A DNA stretch of 64,000 bases from Tanypteryx hageni (Eukaryota > Arthropoda > Insecta > Odonata > Petaluridae): positions 70,357,533 through 70,421,532 of the forward strand of contig CM054120.1 of NCBI GenBank assembly GCA_028673005.1, given 5' to 3'. The notes under the pieces were generated by a model. It saw nothing but the letters and a program-made list of their open reading frames with translations, was not told where the DNA came from and made no database searches. Both the position numbers and the translations under genes were made by a program. Below are positions 37,394 to 48,555 of this stretch, piece by piece (within the stretch, counting starts at the first letter, position 1; every line of letters starts with the position of its first letter).

Positions 37394-39214
37394 GGGATGT
37401 GCACGGGTTTCCAGTGGTACATAAGTGTTTTTCGTCAAAATCGCCGTAGTATAATCATATATTAATGTATTTGCTTAGAAATCAGAAAATTATTTTTCCT
37501 TATATGGTAGCCCTGCTTTTTAGATACGCCCTAAACATGTTCATTTCATTTTGCTATTCTAAACTCGCCCTACAAGCGAAATTTCTTTTTAAAATCGGTT
37601 CAGCTAATTCCTTCCAAATTCATTGTTAAAATAAAGTACTATCCTTGATATTGTGGTAGCCCTGCTTAGTCGACCCGGTTGAAATATGATATTTTGGTTA
37701 TTTATTTATATAAAGATTATATGTACGATATTGGATAAAAATTCATGCTGCCAGTTCTATATAAATACGTGTTAAAATATAATTTTACTTTTTATTGTGA
37801 TAGCCCTTCTCTTTATTTATTTATTTATTTGAAAAAGCCCAAAAACAGCACAAGGCCAATTACGTTGGACACATAACAACGCACATCTCCGCTTTAAACA
37901 TCCTGATTTCATTATGAAATGTTGTGAAAATCTTATATACATAATTTAGTTTAAATCCGTTCAGCCAATTCCTTCCAAATCCGTAATTACTGGAAGAATT
38001 AAAATTTTAATTGTGGTACCCCTGTTTGTTTGATTCGGTCCATTTATGTTATTATGGTTTTGTATATATGTGCACATTACAAATTTTAAATTTGGTTAAA
38101 ATTTATAAGAACAATTCAACACAAATACTTGTGAAAAGAAATTTTTTATTTCTAGCATTATGGCAGCCCTGCTTCATATATCTACATTAAAAATAATGAT
38201 TTTGTTTTTTAATGTTTCACACATTCTTCAAACTAAATTTCGTTGAAATCGGTTGAGCCAATTCCTTCCAAATTCATTATTACCGAAAAGTTTAATTTTA
38301 AAATTGTGGCACCCCTGCTTAGTTGATCTGGCTGGAATATGCTATTTTGGTCTTATATTTATGTGAAGATTTTCTGTACTAAGTTTGGTTGAAATCGGTT
38401 GAGCTAATTCTTCCCTGATATATGCGTACAGACGGACGGACATCACGAAGATAATAGTGCTTCTCAGCAATGACGAAAAGCACTAACAATTTGGGATGTA
38501 CACAGGTTTCCCGTGGTACAGAAGTGCTTTTCGTCAAATTTGCCGTAGTATTATCGTATACTAATGTATTTGCTTTGAAATCAGAAATTTATTTTTTCCT
38601 TATATTGTGGTAGCCCTGCTTTTTAGATCCGTTCTAAACATGTTCATTTTGTTTTTCCCTACAAAAGAAATTTCTTTTTGAAATCGATTCAACAAATTCC
38701 TTCCAAATCCATAATTACTGAAAGAGTTTAATCTATAATTGTGACACCCCTGTTTTGTTCATGCTTTCCAAATATACTATTATGGTTTTGTATATATGTT
38801 TAAATTATAAATATTAAATTTTGTTAAAATTGATGATGACAGTTCAACACAAATTCTTGTAAAAGCAAAATTTTTAATTACTTGTATTGTGGCAGCCTTG
38901 ATTTGTAAATTTATACTAACCATCTTGATTTTGATTTTTTGTGATGCATACCTTCATAATACAAAATATTTTTGAAATTGGTACAGCCAATACCTTCCAA
39001 ATTCATAATTAACGAAAAGTTAAACTTTGCAATTGTGGCACTCCTGCTGTGTCTATCCGGTTCAAATATGTCATTTTGGTAATTAATTTACGTGGGTATG
39101 GCGTGTATTAAAGTTGGTTGAAAACGGTTCAGCCAATTCTTCCCTGATATATGCGTACGGACGGACGCACATAACGAAGGTAATAGTGCTTTTCAGCAAT
39201 GACGAAAAGCACTA
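37387..39214. repeat. Tandem duplication of a sub-repeat-rich unit within the Tigger-like element
   Basis: Unit 1 (37387-38485) and unit 2 (38486-39214) both start ACAATT(A/T)GGGATGT and continue with a GTGGTAC...AAGTGCTTTTCGTCAAA phrase; both end with ATGACGAAAAGCACTA. The AGTGCTTTTCGTCA start and TGACGAAAAGCACT end are inverted repeats. Inside each unit a phrase with TGTGGTAGCCCTGCTT and a phrase with CGGTTCAGCCAATTCCTTCC recur every couple of hundred bases. Unit 2 is shorter by about 370 bp. Noncoding. Confidence 0.8.
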
Positions 39215-40705
39215 AAAATAATTACATGAAAACTGAGCCGAATTTATTGATGAGGATTATTGTTCGAACAATATGTTTTAATTTTAGTTTTGAAATTTAT
39301 AGCCAATAATAACAGAAAATGTACTTAACTGTGCTTTATTGAACAGGTCCAAATTACACATCATCTAAGTCCAAATTACACGGCTTGGTTCCAAATTACG
39401 CGGTTGTAAAATTTTCTTTTAACAATTTTTAAAAAATATTGGTTTAAAGATAAATACAAAATACTTGCTCAGCACTATTCGTCATAAAAAATCATTTTTC
39501 TTCACCATTCTTTTTAGGAGTTTATATGCATTCAAAGTTAGGTGGTCCAAATTACACGTACTTCCCCTACAGACTAACATTTACCCCAAGCTACCAAAAT
39601 TCAACTTAATTAATAAAATGCCCTCCAATAAATTATAACTGAGACTATCATCTCTTAAGATATATTTTAACCCCGAAAACGCCCACTCTACATTGACATG
39701 TGTTGCTGGTACACCCATAAAAACTGTGGCTAAAATATCTTAGATGTTGTAAAATAATTACCAAAAAAGTCTGCATGTTAGGACGTAGATTTTACGTTTT
39801 CCCATGAAAAATGGAAACGAAACCTAATCGCTGTAGTAAATACCCTCTTGAAATCAAACACACATAGAAAGAAAATTAGACTTAAATATTTAGCGCGTCG
39901 TGAACTGTCTTTCTTCAAGCGGAGTCCCTAATGTGCATTTTTGCAGTCGGTAAAATACTTGACTAAAAATAACAAATTCATATTAATCCTTAATCTCTAT
40001 TCAGTTATAAGCAACGCATGCTAATATGTGTACATATTTTGATTATGATGCACTATATAAATAGAAATTTACTAACCTGTAACAAAGGAAGTAAGGATAC
40101 CTCAAAAGAACGAATGCAAAGCGATCCTTTTAAAGAAAGACTACCAGAATATAAGGGTTCAATGCATATGGAGAAGGGATGAAATTTTATGGGGACAACA
40201 AGCTCCAACTTGAAGCAAAATCCAAGTAAGAATCGTGAATCATTTTACCCGGAGCAATCTACGGGGTAGGATCATGCGGAGAGTACCAAGAGGATTGGCG
40301 GCTGTCTTCAAAGTAAAACTGAGTTCCTTTCCACTAGTTTCGTTTAACGGGGTTCTGAAAAACGTGTACTTGACCGTCTTTTTATGTATTGAGATGTCCA
40401 TGCAAAATCCCACCATGGAACCGACATATATTATCACAAAGATGCATTCCTCCAAAGGTTTAGGAGCATGTATCCTCAAGAAAACCATTAAACTTTGCCT
40501 TACTCGGTGTTGTAAAGTGAGACTTTCAAAAAAGGCCCATGTTAAATATGCGAACCAAAAAAATGGAACGAAATAATTAACGGTTTTCGGTTTCGGTTCG
40601 GGTTCAGAAAAATATTTTTTTTCGGTTCGAGTTCGGTTTCACTCCAGCTAAAATAATGGTTTTCTTCGGTTTTGGTTTTCGGTTCGGTGTAAAAGGCTCG
40701 GGGAC

Positions 40706-42595
40706 CATGAGTTCCCCACGGGACCACTGAGTTAGAGCGTCAGACTGGCGGACAAATCGAACGTGTAAGCGGATTTTTTCGAAAAAAAACGCCTGACCAA
40801 CTATTTAACGTCAATTTCATTTGATCACTTGCGGATTAAGTTTCTACAAAATGGAAAGCATGGCTGTCATTTGACTCGATTCCCGTCCGAAAGATTTCGC
40901 TCATACTCTTCCTTCCTCTCCCTCCATCTCGCCTCCTCTTCGGGGTCGCACCCTGTCCCACTCACTCCACCAATTCCCCCGTTCACTTCGTGGATCACGA
41001 GACGATCGATTCTTATATGTAGTTGGAACTAACTTTTGCTCTTCTCGGAATCCAGCTTTCATTGGTTTCCCAAGAGAAGCTAAAATATAAGGTTTCTCTC
41101 ACAAAGCGGGTTTCGAGTATTTTGTGGAAGAACCAAAGAGGCCTGCACCAACGCGTTTTGTGCACAATTGGGTAGGTGGCACTCGAGAGAGAAATATGGT
41201 TGCATTTACGCGTCTGGAATCCGCTCAGTAATCCACTGAAGTTGTGCGTGGCAGGGATTATTATTTCTCAGAAATATCCATAATAATTCTTGTTTTATAT
41301 GTTCCTTTATGCCATTTATTTATATTAAAAGTTCGTGAGTTCTAACGCTGAATAGCTAATTTATATAATTGAATCTCGGAACAGGTGGCCTTTTTTTACA
41401 TATGGGTACGCCTGATTAATTTTTCTGTTTGCCTGGACATCTGGTGGAAATAATAATGCCATTTTAACGTGATCTAATTGGCTGTTAAGAACGTCATTTA
41501 ATATCGCCCTAATGATATAGTCAACATCATCACAATACTTTAACGCTTGGTAATTTTATAATAATCATAATGAGAGACGAGTATATTACCGTCATGATCA
41601 ATCCTTCCGCTATATCTGTGATCATTATTATTTATAACAAGAATCAGTTACTCCGTCCCACCCTTCACTATATTCTTCCGTATGTAGTAGTAGTGTGTAT
41701 ACTTGAATACATTGTACACCATGCAATCGAAATTTAACTTGCTATGGACGAATAGACATAATACGTCCCAACTTAATACTAAATGTTAAATACTATAGAT
41801 AGCATTCAGTACATATATACCAAAGATATAAACAGATGGCTTTCAGGTTGAGCGAGATATGCTTCGGCTGATCTATTTCACGAAACACGCTTCGGAATAT
41901 TGGTCATACCTCACAGTCTCTTTAGACTGTGCGTTATTACCAATTTACATCCTTTGAAACAACCTTAGGAAGGAAGGTAGAGAAGCAACTTGTAGGGGGA
42001 GTGAGAACCGACATTCCAAATGTTACCAGCGCTCTACTGAAGCATAGGATTGGGCCGTACTTCATCTGCGCACTTTCCTATGTCCTTAGACCTTTTAGAC
42101 TTGAGTTTGAAGTCCGAAAAAGTAAAACCAATTTTATTTCCAAACTTACATCTAACGCTAGGAATTTCAAGCCGTTCGCTCAGACCCTCTAGTGTTGTGC
42201 GCCGGTAGTGGCTCATTTCAATGATAAAGCAATTTACTTAGCACAGTGGAATTTACCGATGGCTCTTTGTTGCTGTTAGTCATACTGCACTTACTGGAAT
42301 ATGGTGAGTCGAGTCATCGAGTGGTGGAAAGATTTTTCGGCTTATTTCTGCCAAAAATGTGTTCAACCGAGTTGGTTCTCATTTAAAAACGAATACTTGA
42401 ACGAGTAGAAATTTTAAGTCGAAAAAAAATCTAAATCAATATTTTGAGTAACCTACTCTCTGACATAATTCTCTCATTTATTTGATACCAATTCATTGTC
42501 CATTATTTCTTAACCTTTAATCCAAATGACGTTTTCATAATTTTTTTCAAAGAATTTCTCGTTTTATTCTCAACGAGCTTAAATTTTCTTTACAG
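40706..42595. other. Intergenic, nothing firmly recognised
   Basis: The 87-codon frame at 41929-42192 has ordinary composition but no domain and no splice support. A short GTTAGAGCGTCAGACTGG string at 40731 recalls part of a tRNA but lacks the rest of the cloverleaf. Confidence 0.35.
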
Positions 42596-42707
42596 AAATG
42601 TGCTGAAAGTCTATGTCCGAGTAGTCGTCGTAAGTCAGCCAACGCAGGGTGCCATTATATTGTCTCTCCTGCGGTGTTTCTGCAAAGAGTTCCTCAGATA
42701 GGCAAAG
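42596..42707 (+). CDS. Candidate internal coding exon, gene unknown
   Basis: 112 bp bounded by AAATTTTCTTTACAG on the left and AAAG|GTAAGGAT on the right, both good matches to splice acceptor and donor consensus. Frame 1 is open from border to border (37 codons plus one base); it starts KCAESLCPSSRRKSANAGC and ends FLQRVPQIGK. Frame 2 hits a stop near the end. The peptide matches no domain I know. No neighbouring exon was identified, so this may be one exon of a gene with large introns on the plus strand, or chance. Confidence 0.35.
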
Positions 42708-44792
42708 GTAAGGATATGTTATACTTTTCCTCAATCTTACACTCAGTTATTAGTTCTTATTCATGAATATTAACAAAAATATTCTGCGGTTGTCGTCAAG
42801 GCTTGTCCGTGCAACCCGCAATGTCAGGTGTATTGGGCGAGTCATACGGTCAAAAACAAGAGTCTTTGCTAGTGACTTAGTTTTGGTAGGAATGAATCAG
42901 TGAAACTGCCTATTCTTACTATTTATGAGGGTTAAACTTTTGATCTTCTCATTTATGATAGTTAATGGATATTTTTCTTCGGGTGTATGTTCGCAGCAAA
43001 CAATATCCCTCCTCCTCGGCGAGCGTGAATTTTCACATATTAATCTCGATCCGATACGAAACTTTTTTTGAATCCTGAATTTTATTATTGATTGTGCGAG
43101 ATGTTCAACACATCCCTCGTGGCTCATATCTTTTATAAGCATAACTATAAATTTATTGGTAATTTTTAATTGTTTAGATACTCCAAAACTATTTTATGTC
43201 ATGCTTGAAAAAAATTGCGTAAAATTTGCATTGTTATCCCGACCAGGACCAAATAAGGAGTATCACGATCCCTAGGCAAACTGAATTTACTAGTGTAATT
43301 GTCCGACAAAAATGACGGGTACATATGAATAAAGTATTAAAACATCACATTCTTCCTGTTTTCCTTCCACACCTCCCTCTCTTCCACCCATTCTCCATCC
43401 CTCTCAAATTCTCATTCCCAATATCCACCCTCCCTCCTATTCTCCTCCCGTCCTCCCATTTTCTTCTCCCCTATTCTTCTTCTCTCTCCCCACTTTCCCT
43501 CTCTCTCTCCCTCCCATTCTCCCTTCTCTTTTCCCTTCCATTCTCTCTTGCTCTCTCCTTCTCACTCTTCCCTGAAAAATGTAGCTAAATGTATCTCTCT
43601 CAGCGTGATATATGCAAAACTCTTACATATAGAATGAATATTTATTTTAATGACATTACGCTACAGTATTTTTATATATCCAAAACTATTTTGACTTTCT
43701 GACTATTATTATACACTCACACCCGCATTAATCAAATTGAGAAAATAAACTCCTTGCGTCCTGATCTCATGACAGAGGGTGACACGTTTAAAAGGTGCGA
43801 GAGATAGATCCCAATAATGTTGCGAAAAAATTGCCGAAATCATCTTTTCCGTTCTCGCCACTAGAACTGCCTTTTGTTATATCCAATGGACTGCCTACAT
43901 CTTGAAGTAAATAAAAAATGTCGTGCAGATTACCACAGTGCGGCCTCCAAGTATTTTGGAATGATTAAAAATAACAAACTAAAATTGACATTTCCTTTGA
44001 AAGGACGCCGACCCCAGTCTTAGGCGATAAAACGGCCCTTTCTAGAACGCAGCAAATCCGCCTCTTTGTTTAAAAATAGCTTTCTCAGAATTTGCTTTCG
44101 ATTTCGTTCAACTCTTTTGGCTGTTCACCCCGCTCATTTCGTTGGTATCCATACCAATTGATCGCCGTTGTATGCCATTCTTTCTCCAATACTGGATGAA
44201 CGTGTGCGGTTATTTCGCGTATGACCCTTCAATTCCCTCTTTGCGTTGACGGTTTTCCGGGGAAACTCTCCTTCAAACGTATTATATCCAAATTTCGCAA
44301 CTTCTCCCATTTTTGCATGCAAACGCTTTGTCTGCTACCTATTAAATTTTGTCCTCCATCACTTTTTACCGGCTGTTTGTAGGTAGAGCATTGCTGTGCG
44401 TTAAACACTACCTTTTCTCTGGCAGGATTATTTCGAACTTAACGTGTTTCTTTCATTGATATTTAAAATTCCAAAGGGTGAAAGTGACTGCCGTACCCAT
44501 CAGCCACATTGACGAAATTGTCTTGTCAACACGAATGGATAACAAAATTCATAGTTTAATTAATTGACGTTCAAATTACCCGCCAAAATTGTAGAAAATG
44601 TAATGTTTCAAAAGACATTACTGTAAAGTTTTATTCATCCTACGCTTTGATCAAATTCATTCTTTGAGCTCCGAAGGAATTGGCTTAAAATTCAGCAGCA
44701 TAACTGTAAAACCGAGTTTAGTTTTATAACATGTACAGGCAATGTCGAATCCAGCCTTCAAGTTTAGTGTGATAATGGCTTTGAGAAAATTA
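42708..44792. other. Intergenic with a CT-rich tract
   Basis: A pyrimidine-rich tract lies at about 43345-43575 (CTCTCTC and TCCCTTC words). Nothing else is recognisable. Confidence 0.5.
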
Positions 44793-44819
44793 TTATATAT
44801 ATATATATATATATATATA
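44793..44819. repeat. (TA)n microsatellite
   Basis: About 13 TA units. Confidence 0.9.
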
Positions 44820-44929
44820 AGGAAAAAAATAATAAAATTGTAAAGAAATACATTATTCAACAAAAAGAAATATTTATTTTAGAAAATTTTATCATAATAT
44901 AAAAATATATAAACAAATACCTACAGAAA

Positions 44930-46471
44930 ATGAGAGAAGTAGTATTATAGTATATCTTTCGCTCTTTTAAACCTTTGTTAAGATACTGTCTTTAATTTCT
45001 TCACCACAAAACTCTATAATTTCATTTTCTGTGTTTTTTACTTTTGTAAGTGGCATTAGAGGAAATGTTTTTTAAATGTTCCTGTAGCATTGTATCTCTT
45101 GCTACTATACAAAAACGCAGTAACTCACAAAAATTACCTTCGTTTGTTATAGAGTTAGTAACCGTGTTTTTTAGCAATGAGCCATCGTCCCGATGTCCTC
45201 TCAATGCAATATTTTGTTTTCTCTGAAAAATAACGGTTTCGATTATTGACTTTAATCTATCTCTGTTTCCCTGGGCTTGTTTTTATCTTTCGTTATTTAT
45301 TACATATCTGACATCACCGGAAAGACTTTCAACGGTTTTTATAAAAGTTTTAGCAACAAGTTGAGAGTTTTTATGGTAAGAATTATTTTCCTGAAGAACC
45401 AGAACACCATCTTTTCCTAATAATTTTGCATATTCAATCAGCGGCTCAAAAACTAGTTTCTGTACGCGTATTTGCTGATGGAAACCACCAAACTTAGCGA
45501 ACAAAAAACGAAATTTCCAAAAAACACCTTTCAGAAATTCAGAGAATATTAGCCAATTACATTGTTTAAAATGTTTCTCAGAATCGTAACACTTTACATC
45601 TTTGCCATTTTTTTATACACAGAATACGGAAATGATAAATTATCTGCAGGTATCCACTCACACTTTAAAATTCTATACTTATCAATCTCACCTATGTTCA
45701 CATAAGGAAATTTTCCTACATCAATATAAAAATTTTTATCACTGGATGTAAAATGTACCTATTTTCTTTATTCATCTTAACAAGGATAAGGCCGCCACTG
45801 ATTGGAATCAGAAGTAGTAGTTAAATTTAGTTTAGTTTAGTTAAATCAACTGGGAGCTGAGACTGAGATTGACATTCATTTGAAGTTGTTGATTTGATTT
45901 TTGGACGCTTCTGTATGAAGGACTCTAGTGTATCAGGTTTATTATTCTTATTCATTATGTCGACAGAAAAAAATTAAATAAAATTATTATGATGAAGTAA
46001 AATAAAACTAAATCCATTAAAAACCTACCGTGGACTTTATAGAAAGGAACTAATCGGCAGAAAGTTATACTTACACACTTTATGAAAAATGAAAAGTTAA
46101 AAACACGCTTAAGGCCGTGCAAGGAGGTGAATAGAGTGCCTTTCCTCTCTAACTCCGTCCTTGTCCTCCACTGGACCCTGGCGGTGACAAAATTATGAGG
46201 ATTTAGGAGACACCCCCCACTGCAAGAGCTGGGTTTCGCCTCAAGTGTGTCATTTAGAGATTTATTGGAGGGAGCCCACAAGGCCCCTTTAACGTGAACA
46301 AGGATGCACATGGAGGTCTAACGTTCATTTGTTTTTTAAAGGAATTTTCTCGATAGAACTGAGTGCCTCAACAGGGTGCTCGACTATGCCACCTAGCCTA
46401 CGCAATCGGCCCGTACGTCCCCTTTTTTGTGCATTGGAAAATTTCTTACCTCCGCCATGGATCCGCCCTTG
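44930..46471 (-). mobile_element. Decayed ZMYM1-like hAT element
   Basis: On the minus strand the element appears to begin with CAAGGGCGGATCCATGGCGG (46471 downward), which resembles ZMYM1-type hAT ends of the form CAGGGGCGGATCCAGGGGGG. A noncoding leader follows, then the transposase pseudogene. The 3' half, including catalytic and dimerisation regions, is missing; sequence likeness stops near 44930, so the element is truncated. An AAGGCCGCCACTG string at 45787-45799 looks like another hAT end inside it and may mark a second insertion. Confidence 0.6.
44960..45955 (-). pseudogene. N-terminal half of a ZMYM1/DUF4371-type hAT transposase
   Basis: Order on the minus strand: MNKNNKPDTLESFIQKRPK (start 45955, open to 45827), a disrupted stretch with ENFPYVNIGEIDKY and DNLSFPYSVYKK-like phrases, FAKFGGFHQQIRVQKLVFEP (open 45504-45283), then ALRGHRDDGSLLKN followed by NEGNFCELLRFCIVARD (45204-45022) and ENEIIEFCGEEIKDSIL-like sequence. 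RGHRDD...NEGNF.E.L.F is the signature of the DUF4371 region of ZMYM1-like transposases. Stops and frame changes separate the pieces. The DDE-like catalytic part downstream is absent. Confidence 0.8.
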
Positions 46472-47149
46472 TGTACAGGGTGATCATGTTAAGTGAGAAA
46501 ATATTTTTATAATAGTAATTTTGTATTGGAAAGGCATGGTGGCAGGAAAGTACACATATAGTAATGTGCATTGATGTATGGCAAGTGCTGTCGCCTACCA
46601 ACAGCAGCCGGCAACATGACGCATGCGCAGTATTAAACTGCAGTAGATACTGCTCAAATTACAGTAGTAGAATTTAGGATTCACAGTTAAAATAATCACC
46701 CTTTAATGCAAAAATCATAAATATTTATGATATTATTATTAGTTCTTTGTGCAGAGAACTGCCTTCCCTGCCTGTGTAATTGTGTTAATCCCTCGTCGCT
46801 CGCGGGGCTTACGTTACTGAAAAATACCACGATTCGCAAAACTGCGAGCGGCAAGTTGAGAGCGTGGTGTGCTCGTTATAGGTGTTTGCACCCGGGACTG
46901 AATAAGAAATTTAACGAAAATACCTTAAATTTTAAAAGATATTATACAAAAAACTGTGCAAAGAATAACAAAATGAACGAAAATAAAAAAACATTAATCG
47001 GTTATAAAAAAGATTTTTAGCCACCCTGGTGGAGAGATCCGAAAGAACAGACACATTAACTTGCACATCACGTGAACCGTCCGGTGTTAATAATTAAAAA
47101 ATATAGTACCTTAGCGTAGTGTAGTTTACGTTTACCTCGCGTAGGGGCG

Positions 47150-47255
47150 TAAACCAAGGCCTAATTTTGGAGTTTTCCCCTTGGTGTTAATACACCCCCT
47201 GCCACACACCCTTGCGGTGGCTTGCAGGGTAAACTGTAGATGTAGATGTACCATC
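47150..47255. repeat. SINE/RTE-like 3' end
   Basis: TTAATACACCCCCTGCCACACACCC-type sequence, then GGTGGCTTGCAGGGTAAACT and a short (TGTAGA)n tail. The words around GTGTGTGGCAGGGGGTGT, on the opposite strand, are common in dispersed RTE-related repeats of insects, as I recall them. Start not resolved. Confidence 0.35.
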
Positions 47256-47724
47256 CGTAGTGCTGATCTTAAGCTCTCATAAAGTTTCCCCTCCTTATGA
47301 TTCCATCGTCATTCTTTCTAGCCGTCCCTTTTAAAGTGCATCAATGCGAGCTTGTATAGTAATAAATGTAATACATCTGATGATTGGCTTCCGCAGTGTG
47401 TGATCTTCTCGTTGCTAGGTAGACGACTCAGCTTGCATCTGGTTGTGATGGCTAATCAACCGCCGGTAGTGGTGATTCGCCTGATTTTTAAATCGATACG
47501 ACTGACAACTGAGTCACCTCATCAAATGCATTATCAAAAGAGCCTCGAGGTTTTTTCTCCAGTGCTCTTAGCATCTAACAGACATTTTTCAGATCGATTT
47601 TCTCTAATTGTGTATGTCGCCCTGTTGCTTTAAAACTCGAAACGAAAAAATTCCTCGAAAAATATTCTAAGCTCTGATTTCAATAATCCTAAAGTGACTT
47701 GAGCACCATATCCGATTTTTATTT

Positions 47725-48010
47725 CTTCGATGTTCCCCCAATATGATAGAAACTGTAATAGGCACCCATAGGTACGTAGTATTGTCGGGAGGAGCTGTGT
47801 TTTCATGAAAAAATCTAATTTAATATTTCAACGGAAATACACGTTTTGAGGTCCCCTGAACAACTTTTGACCATTTTCTCGATGTCTGTGCTCTAATTCA
47901 AACACTGTTAATCAGATCAACGCATAATTTTATATTTGACAATTTTATTAAAAGGACACGAGTTGATTAGTTTTTGGATAAAATCGGTCAACCGAAAGTG
48001 ACATTTTACT
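47725..48010 (+). repeat. Dispersed noncoding repeat family R1, copy a
   Basis: Landmarks in order: TTTTCATGAAAAAATC, ACGTTTTGAGGTCCCCTGAA, TTTTCTCGATGTCTGTG, TAATTTTATATTTGAC, TTGATTAGTTTTTGG and ATCGGTCAACCGAAAGTG. The same order occurs at 52735-53035 and 63223-63523 (same strand) and twice in reverse at 56080-56700. No coding capacity. Confidence 0.65.
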
Positions 48011-48261
48011 CTTGCAAGGCAAGTCTTGAAATTTTCGTTACGGTTCGATGAAATATTGATGGTTTGTTTGTTGTCGAAATTATCGTTTGCCTCATAAGGA
48101 ACGATCACTCTACCGAACGTTTTGTCAGTCTTGAAATGTATCGTTACGACTGACTTTAAAATTTCGTTCATTGGTTTGCTAACGAAGATAGAAAAAATTA
48201 AACATTTCACAATCAGAAATCGCACGCGACAATTAACAATTCCATATTTGAAATAATAAGT

Positions 48262-48483
48262 ATGGAGAGAAAAGTTCGAGGCTTCAAATTACGGAAAGGG
48301 AGCAGGAAATATTAATAGAATATATGAAAAACCATAAAGAATTCCGTTCAGGCAATATTACAGCTACCTTCTCCTCTAACACTAAGCAAAAATGCTGGGA
48401 GGAATTGGCAGCTATTTTAAATAGCGATGGGAAAGGTCCTGCAAGAGATGTGGATAAGTGAAAGAAGGTAATACTTATGGTTA
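48262..48483 (+). pseudogene. Myb/SANT-like (zeste/MADF-type) DNA-binding domain remnant
   Basis: From ATGGAGAGAAAAGTTCGAGG a one-base frame change leads into an open frame from 48285. It begins ITEREQEILIEYMKNHKEFR and continues with CWEELAAILNSDGKGPARDV, then DK, a stop (48459-48461) where Trp is expected, and KKV. The E.E.L.E...KH..F / WEELA..LNS.G.GP.R...KWKKV pattern is that of the Myb/SANT-like domain in zeste-like regulators and in accessory proteins of Harbinger-type transposons. Only about 60 residues are present, and they end about 70 bp before the edge of the big inverted duplication. Confidence 0.65.
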
Positions 48484-48555
48484 ATGCGCAAAATATACTC
48501 CTTTGTGTATCTTCATTGAACGACCAAGGTTTTATTTAATAATATTTCATATTAT

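Larger units (their letters stand above)
36440..39569 (+). mobile_element. Tigger/pogo-like element nested in copy 2
   Basis: The element is 36442-39567, flanked by TA on both sides. The left end GCGGGAGTCTGTGTATTATG and the reverse complement of the right end GGGGAAGTACGTGTAATTTG form an imperfect inverted repeat, and GGACCA follows in both. Subterminal copies of a GGTCCAAATTACAC phrase recur near both ends (for example 36810, 39353, 39372, 39543) and may be transposase binding sites. Copy 1 of the host element shows the uninterrupted sequence, which confirms the insertion and its TA target. It encodes only the two ends of a transposase. Confidence 0.85.
35703..40705. mobile_element. Same hAT-like element, copy 2, split by a Tigger-like insertion
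   Basis: The start (GCATTGAACCGAATTTTTTT) matches the start of copy 1 after its CAGGG, and the tail at 40577-40700 matches its end (CGGTTTCACTCCAGCTAAAA shared). Internal blocks also match: CATTTGAATGTAGAATGTAA at 36299 and 34735, and GAATATAAGGGTTCA at 40147 and 34975. The outermost bases are degraded, so exact ends and target duplications are unclear. It is interrupted by the element at 36442-39567. Confidence 0.75.

Noticed and set aside
37387..39214. Possible CRISPR-like array because of regularly recurring phrases
   Set aside because: Repeats are long, diverged and have no unique short spacers; the genome is eukaryotic.
40731..40760. tRNA-like string GTTAGAGCGTCAGACTGG
   Set aside because: No acceptor-stem pairing, anticodon arm or T-arm could be built around it.
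41929..42192. 87-codon frame
   Set aside because: No domain, no splice support and no start context of note.
46473..46520. GTACAGGGTGATCATGTTAA as a transposon start
   Set aside because: No partner end, coding sequence or target duplication found; it may be chance next to the hAT end.
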